From the NCBI GenBank assembly GCA_910589165.1, contig CAJUSP010000035.1, positions 1 through 6,858 on the forward strand: a stretch of DNA of 6,858 nt, read 5' to 3'. Shown one piece after another: positions 1-5,675 of the stretch. The notes under the pieces were generated by a model that saw only the letters and a list, made by a program, of their open reading frames with translations, did not search any database and was not told where the DNA came from. Source of the stretch: an uncultured Adlercreutzia sp. (lineage in GTDB: Bacteria; Actinomycetota; Coriobacteriia; Coriobacteriales; Eggerthellaceae). Position 1 is the first letter of the stretch. Each line of letters begins with the position of its first letter. Made by a program: the position numbers and the translations under genes.

Positions 1-364
1 TGCGCTCCCACTGGTTCTGGCCGCGCTCGCCCACGCGACGCATGGGGTACTTCAGGCGGTTGGGGTTGTACAGGGCCTGAATGCCCGCAAGGCCCTTGGC
101 GCACATGCGCCCATGGTTCATGGGGTCGGCCGGATCGCCCTCAATGCGCACCACGCGCCCGTTGCGCACGGTGACCATGGCGCCGCAGTCGATGATGCAG
201 GCGCGGCACGAGGTGTGAATGACAATCTCCTCGTCCTGCTCGGCGGCGACAGCCGGATCGAGCTTGGTGAAGTTGGAGGCGAAGGCTCCCGTGGCAGCGG
301 CGACCGCACCGGTGGCGGCGGCTGTCTTCAGAAACCCTCGGCGGCTCATAGTTGCTTTAGCCAT
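1..364 (-). CDS. Molybdopterin oxidoreductase, DMSO-reductase family catalytic subunit (N-terminal part)
   Basis: The first 121 codons of an exported molybdoenzyme; the gene continues past the left edge of the window. Residues 7-13 (SRRGFLK) are a textbook twin-arginine motif, followed by an alanine-rich hydrophobic stretch (about 14-30), so the protein is predicted to be exported folded. Cys53, Cys56, Cys60 and Cys88 form a CX2CX3CX27C pattern, the N-terminal 4Fe-4S (FS0) motif of the Molybdop_Fe4S4 domain. Around it lie RNGRVVRIEGDPADPMNHGRMCAKG and ALYNPNRLKYP, typical of DmsA/PhsA-like catalytic subunits. I chose the ATG at 364 because AAGGAG (378-373) sits 8 nt upstream; a second ATG at 349 would still keep the Tat motif. 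It follows the hypothetical gene at 411-1109 after 46 nt and is probably co-transcribed with it. The substrate (DMSO, TMAO, a sulfur or selenium oxyanion, or an organic acceptor) cannot be read from this fragment. Confidence 0.93.
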   Translation of the reverse strand, partial: MAKATMSRRGFLKTAAATGAVAAATGAFASNFTKLDPAVAAEQDEEIVIHTSCRACIIDCGAMVTVRNGRVVRIEGDPADPMNHGRMCAKGLAGIQALYNPNRLKYPMRRVGERGQNQWER

Positions 365-410
365 CCTCTTTTCTCCTTCCTTTCCTTCTCTATCTCTCTC
401 GTAACTCTCC
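365..410 (-). promoter_or_regulatory. Polypurine spacer with ribosome binding site for the molybdoenzyme
   Basis: Read on the minus strand, this 46-nt spacer is almost entirely A and G, with several overlapping Shine-Dalgarno-like blocks (GGAG, AAGGAA, AAGGAG). The AAGGAG at 378-373 is 8 nt from the ATG at 364 and is the likely working site. No hairpin or promoter is visible, so translation of the molybdoenzyme probably depends on a transcript arriving from the gene at 411-1109. Confidence 0.6.
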
Positions 411-1109
411 TTAGTTGGTGACGCTTCGGGTGTTGGCCAGAACCTCCCTCCCCTCTTCGGTCACACGCCAGGTATCCTTCCACACCAGACCCCCGGCCTT
501 TTCCAGGTTGTCGATGTAGTAAGCGGGGTAAATGCTGATGAGCCCGGTGCGCTCGTCGTGGGGAATGAGCCCCTCGTCGTTGAGCGCCTGGTCGAGTTCC
601 TTCTTGGATTTGCCGCCCTCGGCGCAGCAGAGCTCGAGCACGCGCAGGTGCACGGGGGCCGCCTCGGCATCGCCCTCGATAAGCTCGGTCAGCTGAGCGG
701 TGGGCGCGTAGGGGGCCACGGTGTCGCGGCCCAGCTCGGTGGCGCGCACACCGTAAGTGATTTCGGCCTCGGCGGGAACCGACTCGTCCTCAACCAGGTC
801 GTCGAACGTGCCCTCGTAGGGCTCGCCATCGACGTACACGTTTAAGGCGAGGAAGTCGTTGTCGACCATCAGCGACACGAAGCCGTCGGCCGGCGCGACG
901 AAGGTTTTCGGATAGGTGTTGTCTTTCAGAAGCTGCACGGCCTCGTCGAAGCTGCGCTCGTCGGCGCAGAAGGTGATGAGGTCATAGGCCGGCGTGGCGT
1001 AGGACGGGTTCGCCACCAGAATGGGCGACTTCTCGACGTTCACGGTGTGTCTGGGTGCATGGCGCTTCATCATGCGGTAATCGGACTCGCGCAGAACGGT
1101 CTGCTCCAT
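411..1109 (-). CDS. Hypothetical protein with C-terminal winged-helix-like region
   Basis: A 232-residue soluble protein that I do not recognise. The start is ATG at 1109, with GGGAGG (1124-1119) 9 nt upstream; the stop is TAA. Residues 1-150 are acidic and contain no motif I can name. Residues 153-225 look like a winged helix: a helix VHLRVLELCC, a turn GGKSKKELDQAL, a putative recognition helix IYPAYYIDNLEKAGGL, then a hydrophobic strand/wing (VWKDTWRVT) and a final helix. It has no signal peptide or transmembrane segment, so it should be cytoplasmic. It lies 46 nt upstream of a Tat-exported molybdoenzyme on the same strand, so it may be a regulator, or an accessory or chaperone-like factor, for that enzyme. 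It lacks the EPxDH motif of TorD chaperones. That it is a gene is near certain; its function is an open inference. Confidence 0.88.
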   Translation of the reverse strand: MEQTVLRESDYRMMKRHAPRHTVNVEKSPILVANPSYATPAYDLITFCADERSFDEAVQLLKDNTYPKTFVAPADGFVSLMVDNDFLALNVYVDGEPYEGTFDDLVEDESVPAEAEITYGVRATELGRDTVAPYAPTAQLTELIEGDAEAAPVHLRVLELCCAEGGKSKKELDQALNDEGLIPHDERTGLISIYPAYYIDNLEKAGGLVWKDTWRVTEEGREVLANTRSVTN

Positions 1110-1290
1110 AGCGGAGCACCTCCCCTCTCTCGTATCCCCCGGCCGTCTCTCACACGGCCTTGCGACGGGTCACATTTTCCGAGCCGAGAGGGGTGGCTCA
1201 CAAGTTCCAAATCGCATCATTTAGCAGGATTTGATTGTTGATGCACTTTGCACCAAGCAGGTGTTTTCCCAGGTGAAGGTCGCACTATAA
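1110..1290 (-). promoter_or_regulatory. Probable leader and promoter region of the hypothetical gene
   Basis: Upstream of the ATG at 1109 there is a structured stretch without a convincing ORF. On the minus strand the order is: a possible -10 TATAGT (1289-1284) in a locally A+T-rich patch, with no good -35; a stem GAGCC/GGCTC (1199-1195 with 1185-1181); a perfect 6-bp hairpin GGCCGT/ACGGCC with a 7-nt loop (1159-1141); and the ribosome binding site (1124-1119). The loop of the upstream stem contains CCCCTCTC, exactly complementary to GAGAGGGG (1129-1122) overlapping the ribosome binding site. The promoter call is weak; the inverted repeats are directly visible. Confidence 0.4.
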
Positions 1291-1623
1291 TTATTCATAA
1301 CTTAGAATAAAGTAGGAATGAGGTAGTGCGGCACCTAGCCGTGAGGTGTCTCCTCGTCTGCGCCTCGATGGGTTCAGAGTTTGCCGAAAAAAGGGGGCGG
1401 CGCCCAATCTCCGTTTTGGGGAAAACTTCCGCGAAAATGAAAATTTCCCCACCCCCATTTTGAAGAGGTGAGGAAATAATCCCAGGTCATAACCACCCCA
1501 ATTTACGCGATGTAAATAACGATACGCCTTTCTCTCGCCCTGCGTCGCCGTGTCAACGCTCAACGCTTTCGTGCCTTATATCCAATGCCGATTCGCGAAC
1601 CATTTCCCGTCGCCGAACCCGCC
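1291..1623. other. Intergenic stretch with short inverted repeats and no supported gene
   Basis: This stretch lies between the downstream repeats of the ATPase cassette and the leader of the hypothetical gene. It is visibly less G+C-rich than its surroundings. It holds a perfect palindrome ATTTAC-gcgat-GTAAAT (1501-1517), an inverted repeat GGGGAAA/TTTCCCC (1418-1424 with 1444-1450), a small CACCT/AGGTG inverted repeat (1332-1348) and a G+C-rich stem with a T run (1387-1405, listed separately). A 90-codon minus-strand frame across it starts at TTG, lacks a ribosome binding site and has an arginine/serine-rich sequence resembling no family I know; I do not call it a gene. Confidence 0.5.
1387..1405 (-). 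terminator. Weak intrinsic terminator candidate
   Basis: Read on the minus strand, GGGCGCCGCCC (1405-1395) can form a 4-bp stem with a 3-nt loop, followed by two C and then a run of six T (1392-1387). The T run is convincing but the stem is short. It lies about 270 nt past the ATPase stop, so it could end that transcript before the next gene. Confidence 0.3.
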
Positions 1624-1669
1624 AACCCACCAATTGCGAAGTTTTCAACCCACCAATTGCGAAACTCCT
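1624..1669. repeat. Two tandem 23-bp repeats downstream of the ATPase
   Basis: Two units start at 1624 and 1647, exactly 23 bp apart. Both begin aacccaccaattgcgaa; the first ends gttttc and the second diverges in its last six bases. They end 7 bp beyond the ATPase stop codon. The period equals that of the upstream array (2968-3082), and the unit edges are the same (aaccc at the start, gttttc at the end), but the core is CCAATTGCGAA rather than GGAAGTTGG. Confidence 0.85.
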
Positions 1670-1676
1670 AGGATGC

Positions 1677-2948
1677 TTACACGCCAAGCGACCTAGCGGG
1701 CACCACCATGACCCCATCTTCGCGAGGGTAGCTATAGGTCCCCATTCCGGTAAGCACCATGAGGAACGATGACGCGGGCATTCTGGAAGTATCGATGGCC
1801 GCCGCAACAGCCTTCAGGCTCTTCGCTCCAGCATCTATCAGTTGCGATCCCCCTAGCTTCACTTCCACGAGACCGTAGCGACCATCACGAAGCACAACAA
1901 CCGCGTCGACTTCCCTATCTGCCTTGTCGCGATAGTGATACACCCTCCCGTCGAGGGCATCAGCGTAGACACGCAAGTCGCGCACGCAGAGCGTCTCGAA
2001 CAGCAGACCCATGGTCTCCAGATCCGCTACAAGCGACGCCGGGGAGGCTCCGAGCGCCACAGCGGCCACCGAGGGGTCTACGAAGTGGCGCGTCGGAGTG
2101 GTGCGGACGGCCGTCTTAGAGCGCAAGTTTGGATTCCATGCCGGAACGTCCTCGACCACGAACAGCTTGCGCAGAGCTTGGACGTACTCCGCGAACGCAT
2201 CTTCGCCGAGCGATCCATCGCCGCCAGCCATGTCGGCTCTCATGCTCGCGAGCGTGGCCTGCGAAGCCGACATCCTCGCATAGGAGCGCAACAGCAGACG
2301 CGCTCTTTCGGGGTCTCGCTTCACGCGATCGACTTTCGAGATATCCACCTCGGTTATTGCGTCGACGTAGTCAATTGCCTGCTGCAGGGCAACTTTCCCC
2401 TGAAGCTCGACGGCCTGCGGCCATCCGCCCCGGCAAATGAGAAAGGCCAGCTCTTCCAGCCCGTCACTGCATTGCTCGACGGGGGTCTCGCCACCGAACA
2501 AGCCTTTCAGGGAAACCGCTGCCGTGGAATCCAGTGACTCCATGAGCGACATGGGACGCATTCTCAGGCGCGCAATTCGACCGGTACCCGTATGCTCGAT
2601 CTCATCCAGGTCGGGCGGCACCGCCGAGCCGGTCAAAATGAACTGGCCGAACTCCCCGCGCTGATCGACCTCGAAACGAATCGCATCCCACAGCTGCGGC
2701 GCCACTTGCCATTCGTCAATCAGATGCGGCACGGCACCTTTCAGGAGTTGCTGGGGCGCCAACTGCGCAAGACGCATATTCTGCTCGCGCATTTGAGGGT
2801 CCTGCATGTAGACCACGCTGTTGGCGAGCCTCTCGGCAGTGCTTGTCTTCCCGCACCATTTCGCCCCCTCAACCAGAACGGCTCCCTTTGTCCGGAGACG
2901 CCAGTCGAGCAAATCATCGTAGACCCTCTTTAAGTAGCGCTGTGCCAT
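1677..2948 (-). CDS. AAA-family ATPase with DUF4143 domain
   Basis: A 423-residue protein of the AAA_14/DUF4143 family, of typical full length. Residues 28-35 (GAKWCGKT) are the Walker A loop; residues 74-79 (PHLIDE) hold the Walker B acids Asp78 and Glu79; residues 105-108 (LTGS) form a sensor-like motif. The C-terminal part has the PD-(D/E)xK-like signature: EVDAVV (Asp348), then VEVK (Glu362, Lys364), suggesting a nuclease-type fold. The family is common and often mobile in gut bacteria, but its role is not established; nucleic-acid or defence functions are guesses. I start it at ATG 2948 (MAQRYLKR, the usual family opening), with a weak GGGAAG just upstream. ATGs at 2960 and 2984 have no ribosome binding site, and 2984 lies upstream of the transcription start predicted from the promoter at 2986-3015. 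Its codons look less G+C-rich than its neighbours', which fits acquisition by transfer. Repeats with a 23-bp period flank it on both sides. Confidence 0.92.
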   Translation of the reverse strand: MAQRYLKRVYDDLLDWRLRTKGAVLVEGAKWCGKTSTAERLANSVVYMQDPQMREQNMRLAQLAPQQLLKGAVPHLIDEWQVAPQLWDAIRFEVDQRGEFGQFILTGSAVPPDLDEIEHTGTGRIARLRMRPMSLMESLDSTAAVSLKGLFGGETPVEQCSDGLEELAFLICRGGWPQAVELQGKVALQQAIDYVDAITEVDISKVDRVKRDPERARLLLRSYARMSASQATLASMRADMAGGDGSLGEDAFAEYVQALRKLFVVEDVPAWNPNLRSKTAVRTTPTRHFVDPSVAAVALGASPASLVADLETMGLLFETLCVRDLRVYADALDGRVYHYRDKADREVDAVVVLRDGRYGLVEVKLGGSQLIDAGAKSLKAVAAAIDTSRMPASSFLMVLTGMGTYSYPREDGVMVVPARSLGV

Positions 2949-2967
2949 TTTGCTTCCCATCTGCTGT

Positions 2968-3082
2968 AACCCGGAAGTTGGCATGATTTTAACCCGGAAG
3001 TTGGCATGTTTTCAACCCGGAAGTTGGACACTATTTGTTGGGGAGGTTGGACGGTTTTTGTTGAGGAAGTTGGACCGTCTGG
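2968..3082. repeat. Array of five tandem 23-bp repeats upstream of the ATPase
   Basis: Units start at 2968, 2991, 3014, 3037 and 3060, an exact 23-bp period. Units 1-3 share aacccggaagttgg; units 4 and 5 are diverged (gttggggaggttgg and gttgaggaagttgg). All five keep GTTGG at positions 10-14 and most keep GGAAGTTGG. The array fills nearly the whole gap between the napH stop (3092) and the ATPase start. Units are contiguous with no unique spacers, which argues against CRISPR. They might be operator or binding sites, iterons, or marks of the element's insertion. Confidence 0.9.
2986..3015 (-). promoter_or_regulatory. Predicted promoter of the ATPase, inside the repeat array
   Basis: On the minus strand, TTGAAA (3015-3010, five of six bases of the -35 consensus) and TAAAAT (2991-2986, five of six of the -10 consensus) are separated by 18 bp. 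Each box falls at the same place in successive 23-bp units, so the repeat period sets the spacing. Transcription would start near 2979, giving a 5' leader of about 30 nt before ATG 2948. Confidence 0.6.
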
Positions 3083-3091
3083 ACAACCTAC

Positions 3092-4159
3092 TTAGCCTTC
3101 CAAAGCTTCGGTTTGCGTTTGGGCGACTTTCTTTTGGGTCTCGGGAAGAAGGGAGAGGGTGATGGAGGCGGTGGGGCAGGCACGGGCGCATTCGCCGCAG
3201 CGGGTGCAGTCGCCGAGCTGGATGGCGCCGTCGGCATCGTGCATGTCGATGCGCTCGGTGCACACGGCGGTGCAGACGGTGCACGAGGTACCGTCGGCGC
3301 GCAGGCAGGTGCTCTCGTTGAGGGTCGGGCGGCCCAGGCGGGCCACTTGCCCGAAGATATTCAGCAAGCCGGCGATGGGGCACAGGCTCATGCACCACTT
3401 GCGGTAGAGCACCACTTCCACGATGAGCGCCGCCGGGAACACGAGCACCGACAGCGTCATCTGCTTGTCGACGATGAGGTGCCACAGCGACCCCACGGTG
3501 CCGAAGGTGAGGCCCACCGGGCACACGAGGCAGAAGAAGGGGAACCCGGCGATGAACGCCGCTACGAGCACCGCAGCGAGCGTCCAGGTGCGCGGGTCGC
3601 GCCCGAGGTGGGCCGCGCGCTCGCGCCACAGGCCGCGCACGGCCGCCTTCGCCGCGCAACCGCCCTTCGCGCCCGAGGCGCAGGAAGATTTCCCAGCATC
3701 GGTGGGATGCCCCGCCGCACAGGCGTTGGGGCCCTCCCCCGAGCCGAGGCCCTGGAACTTGGGCTCGCGCTTGAAGAAGCGGCGGATGGGCGGCACCGGG
3801 CAGCCCCAGGCGCACCAGGCACGGCCGAACAGCAGCGCGAAGGCGATGACGACGACCAGCGAGATGAGGGTCACGGGAATGAGTGCCTTGCTGGCCAGCA
3901 GCGCCTCCAGGCCGCCCAAGGGGCACAGCAGGAAGAACTCGCCGATACCGAAGGACGAGGGGGTGCCCAGGCCCGAATCGAAGGCGAGCGAGACGATAAC
4001 GGCCGCGAACACCGCCAACAGCGTTGCCGTCCGCGCATGGCGGATGGCGCGCCCCTGGGCATTGCCCTTCGCCACGGCGTTTTTCTGGGGCGCAGGCGTT
4101 GGGGCGGCACCCTCGCCGGCAGCGCACTTCGGCATCGCGTTCTTCACTTCCCGGCTCAT
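3092..4159 (-). CDS. napH: NapH-type membrane quinol dehydrogenase, Fe-S subunit
   Basis: A 355-residue polytopic membrane ferredoxin of the NapH family. It should oxidise menaquinol and pass electrons to its partner NapG. Hydrophobic segments lie at about 44-62, 93-112, 192-211 and 233-252. Family cysteine motifs follow the membrane segments: GRAWCAWGCP (112-121), FFCLVCPVG (208-216) and WCMSLCP (255-261). The cytoplasmic C-terminal ferredoxin domain has CX8CX2CX3C (Cys285, 293, 296, 300) and CX2CX2CX3CP (Cys318, 321, 324, 328), for two 4Fe-4S clusters. The ATG at 4159 overlaps the napG stop (ATGA) and has AAGGAG (4171-4166) 6 nt upstream. Unusual features are an Ala/Pro-rich N-terminal tail (about 40 residues) and a Gly/Ala/Cys-rich insertion (137-170, with Cys147, Cys160, Cys168) in the loop after the second membrane segment. 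No nap catalytic gene is present in the window. Confidence 0.92.
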   Translation of the reverse strand: MSREVKNAMPKCAAGEGAAPTPAPQKNAVAKGNAQGRAIRHARTATLLAVFAAVIVSLAFDSGLGTPSSFGIGEFFLLCPLGGLEALLASKALIPVTLISLVVVIAFALLFGRAWCAWGCPVPPIRRFFKREPKFQGLGSGEGPNACAAGHPTDAGKSSCASGAKGGCAAKAAVRGLWRERAAHLGRDPRTWTLAAVLVAAFIAGFPFFCLVCPVGLTFGTVGSLWHLIVDKQMTLSVLVFPAALIVEVVLYRKWCMSLCPIAGLLNIFGQVARLGRPTLNESTCLRADGTSCTVCTAVCTERIDMHDADGAIQLGDCTRCGECARACPTASITLSLLPETQKKVAQTQTEALEG

Positions 4160-4785
4160 TGCGCGCTCCTTTCCGCGTGCTGCTTCTCGGTCACGACGTT
4201 GATGCCGCGCTGGCTGCCCCCGGAAAACGAGGTGAGCACGTTGGCGGGGCAGATTTTCACGCACTCGCCGCAGCCGTTGCACTTCGCCTCGTCCACCACC
4301 GGGCGGCGCCCCTCGTCGAAGGAGAGTGCCTCGTAGGGGCAGGCGTCCACGCAGATGCCGCAGGTGCCGGCCTGGTCGAAGGCCACGCAGCGCCCGGCAT
4401 CCACCTCGGCCACACCGATGCGGCCGAGGGCGGGTTGGTAGGGGTCCACCATGTCGATGGCGCGGGTGGGGCACACCTTGCGGCACTCGTCGCAGAAGGT
4501 GCAGGCGTCGTTGGCGAAGGTGACGAACGGCGTGCGCACCGCCAGCAGGCCACCCTCGATGGGCATGGGCGCCAGCACGTCGGTCGGGCAGACCGAGATG
4601 CAGCGCTCGCAGCGGATGCAGCGGGCCATGAACTCCTCTTCGGCCAGAGACCCGGGCGGCCGCAGCACATCGGCCTCAGCCACCAGCGGAATGCTCGCCA
4701 CCCCGCAGGCCGCGCCGACGGCCACCGCTGCGCCCCCGATGAGCAGCGTGCGGCGGCTCATCCCTTGTTCCGTTCTCTTCCCCAC
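4156..4785 (-). CDS. napG: NapG-type Tat-exported ferredoxin with four 4Fe-4S clusters
   Basis: A 209-residue NapG family protein that relays electrons from NapH on the outer face of the membrane. Residues 10-15 (SRRTLL) are a Tat motif with Leu in the usual Phe position, followed by a hydrophobic segment (about 16-38). VLRPPGSLAEEEF (40-52) is a clear NapG signature. Four cluster motifs follow: Cys56/59/62/66, Cys95/98/101/105, Cys133/142/145/149 (CX8CX2CX3CP, with the long first gap seen in NapG) and Cys169/172/175/179. I chose GTG 4785 because GAGGAG (4797-4792) lies 6 nt upstream; ATG 4761 would place the Tat motif almost at residue 1 and has no well-spaced ribosome binding site. It begins 34 nt after the chaperone gene and is translationally coupled to napH by ATGA. 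The physiological acceptor is not shown by the sequence; one of the neighbouring molybdoenzymes is a reasonable inference. Confidence 0.92.
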   Translation of the reverse strand: MGKRTEQGMSRRTLLIGGAAVAVGAACGVASIPLVAEADVLRPPGSLAEEEFMARCIRCERCISVCPTDVLAPMPIEGGLLAVRTPFVTFANDACTFCDECRKVCPTRAIDMVDPYQPALGRIGVAEVDAGRCVAFDQAGTCGICVDACPYEALSFDEGRRPVVDEAKCNGCGECVKICPANVLTSFSGGSQRGINVVTEKQHAERSAQ

Positions 4786-4819
4786 AGCTCTCTCCTCTTC
4801 TTCTGGGGGCTTGCGTTCC

Positions 4820-5512
4820 CTAGGCCGCCTGGGCGGCGGCCACTTCGTCGGCCAGCTCGGCCAGGGCCTCACGGCAGGTTTCCGCCGTGCCCTGGGCCAC
4901 CAGCAGCATGCCCGGGTAGAAGGCCAGCTTCGCGAACCCGCGGGCGGCCTCGGTAAGGGCCGGCAGCCAGTTCAGGATATGCTCGTCGATGAAGGCGGCC
5001 TGGCGGGCGAAGTTGGCCCGCAGCCCCACGGCGTCGCCGGCCTCGGCCAGCGCGACCGCCCGGTCGTTCATGTGGGCCAGGTACTCCAGCTCGAAGGAGA
5101 GGTGGTCTTCCGGCTCGTGCAAATCGGGGTTCACCTTGAACCCGTCACGGGCAAAGCGGCGCACCACGTCATCGCGCGAGGCCTGCATCATGATGCGCTC
5201 GGGGCTCGTGAACACCGACTCGTAGGGAATGGCCGTCTTGTCGCTTTTCACATAGACGCCGGCCGCCAGGAAGATGCGAGCGTACTCGCAGGCCAGCTGC
5301 GTGCGGCGGTCGCTGCCCGAGAACTTGAAGTAGCGGCGGATGAGCCGGTAGCCCTCGTCGAGGTGGGCGTTTCCCGTCGCCTCCGGGAACTCGATGGCCG
5401 CCACCGCGCTGATGGCCTCGTCGTTAAGTTCCTTGAACAGCATCTGCGAGAGAAAGCGATAGGTATCGGCACTATCGGCCAGATAATCGATGATTTCCTG
5501 ATTCAGGGCCAT
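4820..5512 (-). CDS. TorD/DmsD-family molybdoenzyme chaperone
   Basis: A 230-residue, all-helical cytoplasmic chaperone of the TorD/DmsD/NarJ superfamily. Such proteins bind the Tat signal of a cognate molybdoenzyme and hold back export until the cofactor is inserted. The diagnostic motif is EPEDH (133-137), followed by LSFELEYLAHM. ACEYARIFL (74-82) matches the family's conserved Tyr/Phe helix, and FIDEHILNWLP (174-184) matches the C-terminal HxxxW-type helix. The length is normal for the family. The start is ATG 5512, with AAGGAGG (5527-5521) 8 nt upstream. An in-frame GTG at 5521 shares its first base with the end of that ribosome binding site and so cannot be the start. It sits between the DmsC-like anchor and napGH; its client is probably the DmsA-like subunit expected just outside the right edge, or the molybdoenzyme at 1-364. 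Which one cannot be decided here, so no gene symbol is given. Confidence 0.93.
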   Translation of the reverse strand: MALNQEIIDYLADSADTYRFLSQMLFKELNDEAISAVAAIEFPEATGNAHLDEGYRLIRRYFKFSGSDRRTQLACEYARIFLAAGVYVKSDKTAIPYESVFTSPERIMMQASRDDVVRRFARDGFKVNPDLHEPEDHLSFELEYLAHMNDRAVALAEAGDAVGLRANFARQAAFIDEHILNWLPALTEAARGFAKLAFYPGMLLVAQGTAETCREALAELADEVAAAQAA

Positions 5513-5552
5513 AACGCCCACCTCCTTGTTAGGTTAGAAGCACGTAAGATCA

Positions 5553-5672
5553 GCTTCGGAACACGGGGTGGTGCTCACCAAGCGAGTTCCGCAGCGACGG
5601 GAAATGTCCAGTGGACATTTCCCCAAAGCGAGGACTGTCTGAGCGACTGAGCACTACCCCGCGGTCCGAAGC
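5553..5672. repeat. Nested palindromic repeat between the membrane anchor and the chaperone genes
   Basis: The outer arms 5553-5577 and 5648-5672 are inverted repeats matching at 22 of 25 positions, with 8 perfect bases at the tips (gcttcgga/tccgaagc). Near the centre lies a perfect inverted repeat with 12-bp arms and a single-base loop: gggaaatgtcca, g, tggacatttccc (5599-5623). The intervening segments also resemble each other in direct orientation (aagcgag and agcgac in both). No ORF is supported inside. It resembles a REP/BIME- or MITE-like dispersed repeat; from memory such elements are frequent in Eggerthella-type genomes, but this was not checked. Confidence 0.85.
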
Positions 5673-5675
5673 GGA

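Noticed and set aside
1286..1291. Perfect TATAAT on the plus strand
   Set aside because: No reasonable -35 box lies 16-18 bp upstream and no plus-strand gene follows; it lies in a locally A+T-rich patch where such hexamers are expected.
1291..1563. 90-codon minus-strand frame in the intergenic stretch
   Set aside because: It starts at TTG without a ribosome binding site, has an arginine/serine-rich sequence like no known family, and overlaps inverted repeats and a terminator candidate.
2949..2984. ATPase starting at the ATG at 2984 inside the repeat array
   Set aside because: There is no ribosome binding site, the extra 12 residues are not typical of the family, and the predicted transcription start (near 2979) lies downstream of it.
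2968..3082. CRISPR array
   Set aside because: The units are contiguous 23-bp tandem copies with no unique spacers between them, and no cas gene is present.
3113..4336. 407-codon open frame on the plus strand, antisense to napGH
   Set aside because: The frame is open only because of the G+C-rich third positions of napGH. Its product is low-complexity Gly/Ala/Arg/His with no motif, whereas the minus strand carries unmistakable ferredoxin motifs.
5513..5521. GTG start for the chaperone at 5521
   Set aside because: This GTG shares its first base with the AAGGAGG ribosome binding site that is ideally spaced for the ATG at 5512.
4451..5650. 399-codon open frame on the plus strand, antisense to the chaperone and napG
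   Set aside because: It runs through the chaperone gene and the palindromic repeat; there is no ribosome binding site or domain, and it is explained as a shadow of minus-strand genes.
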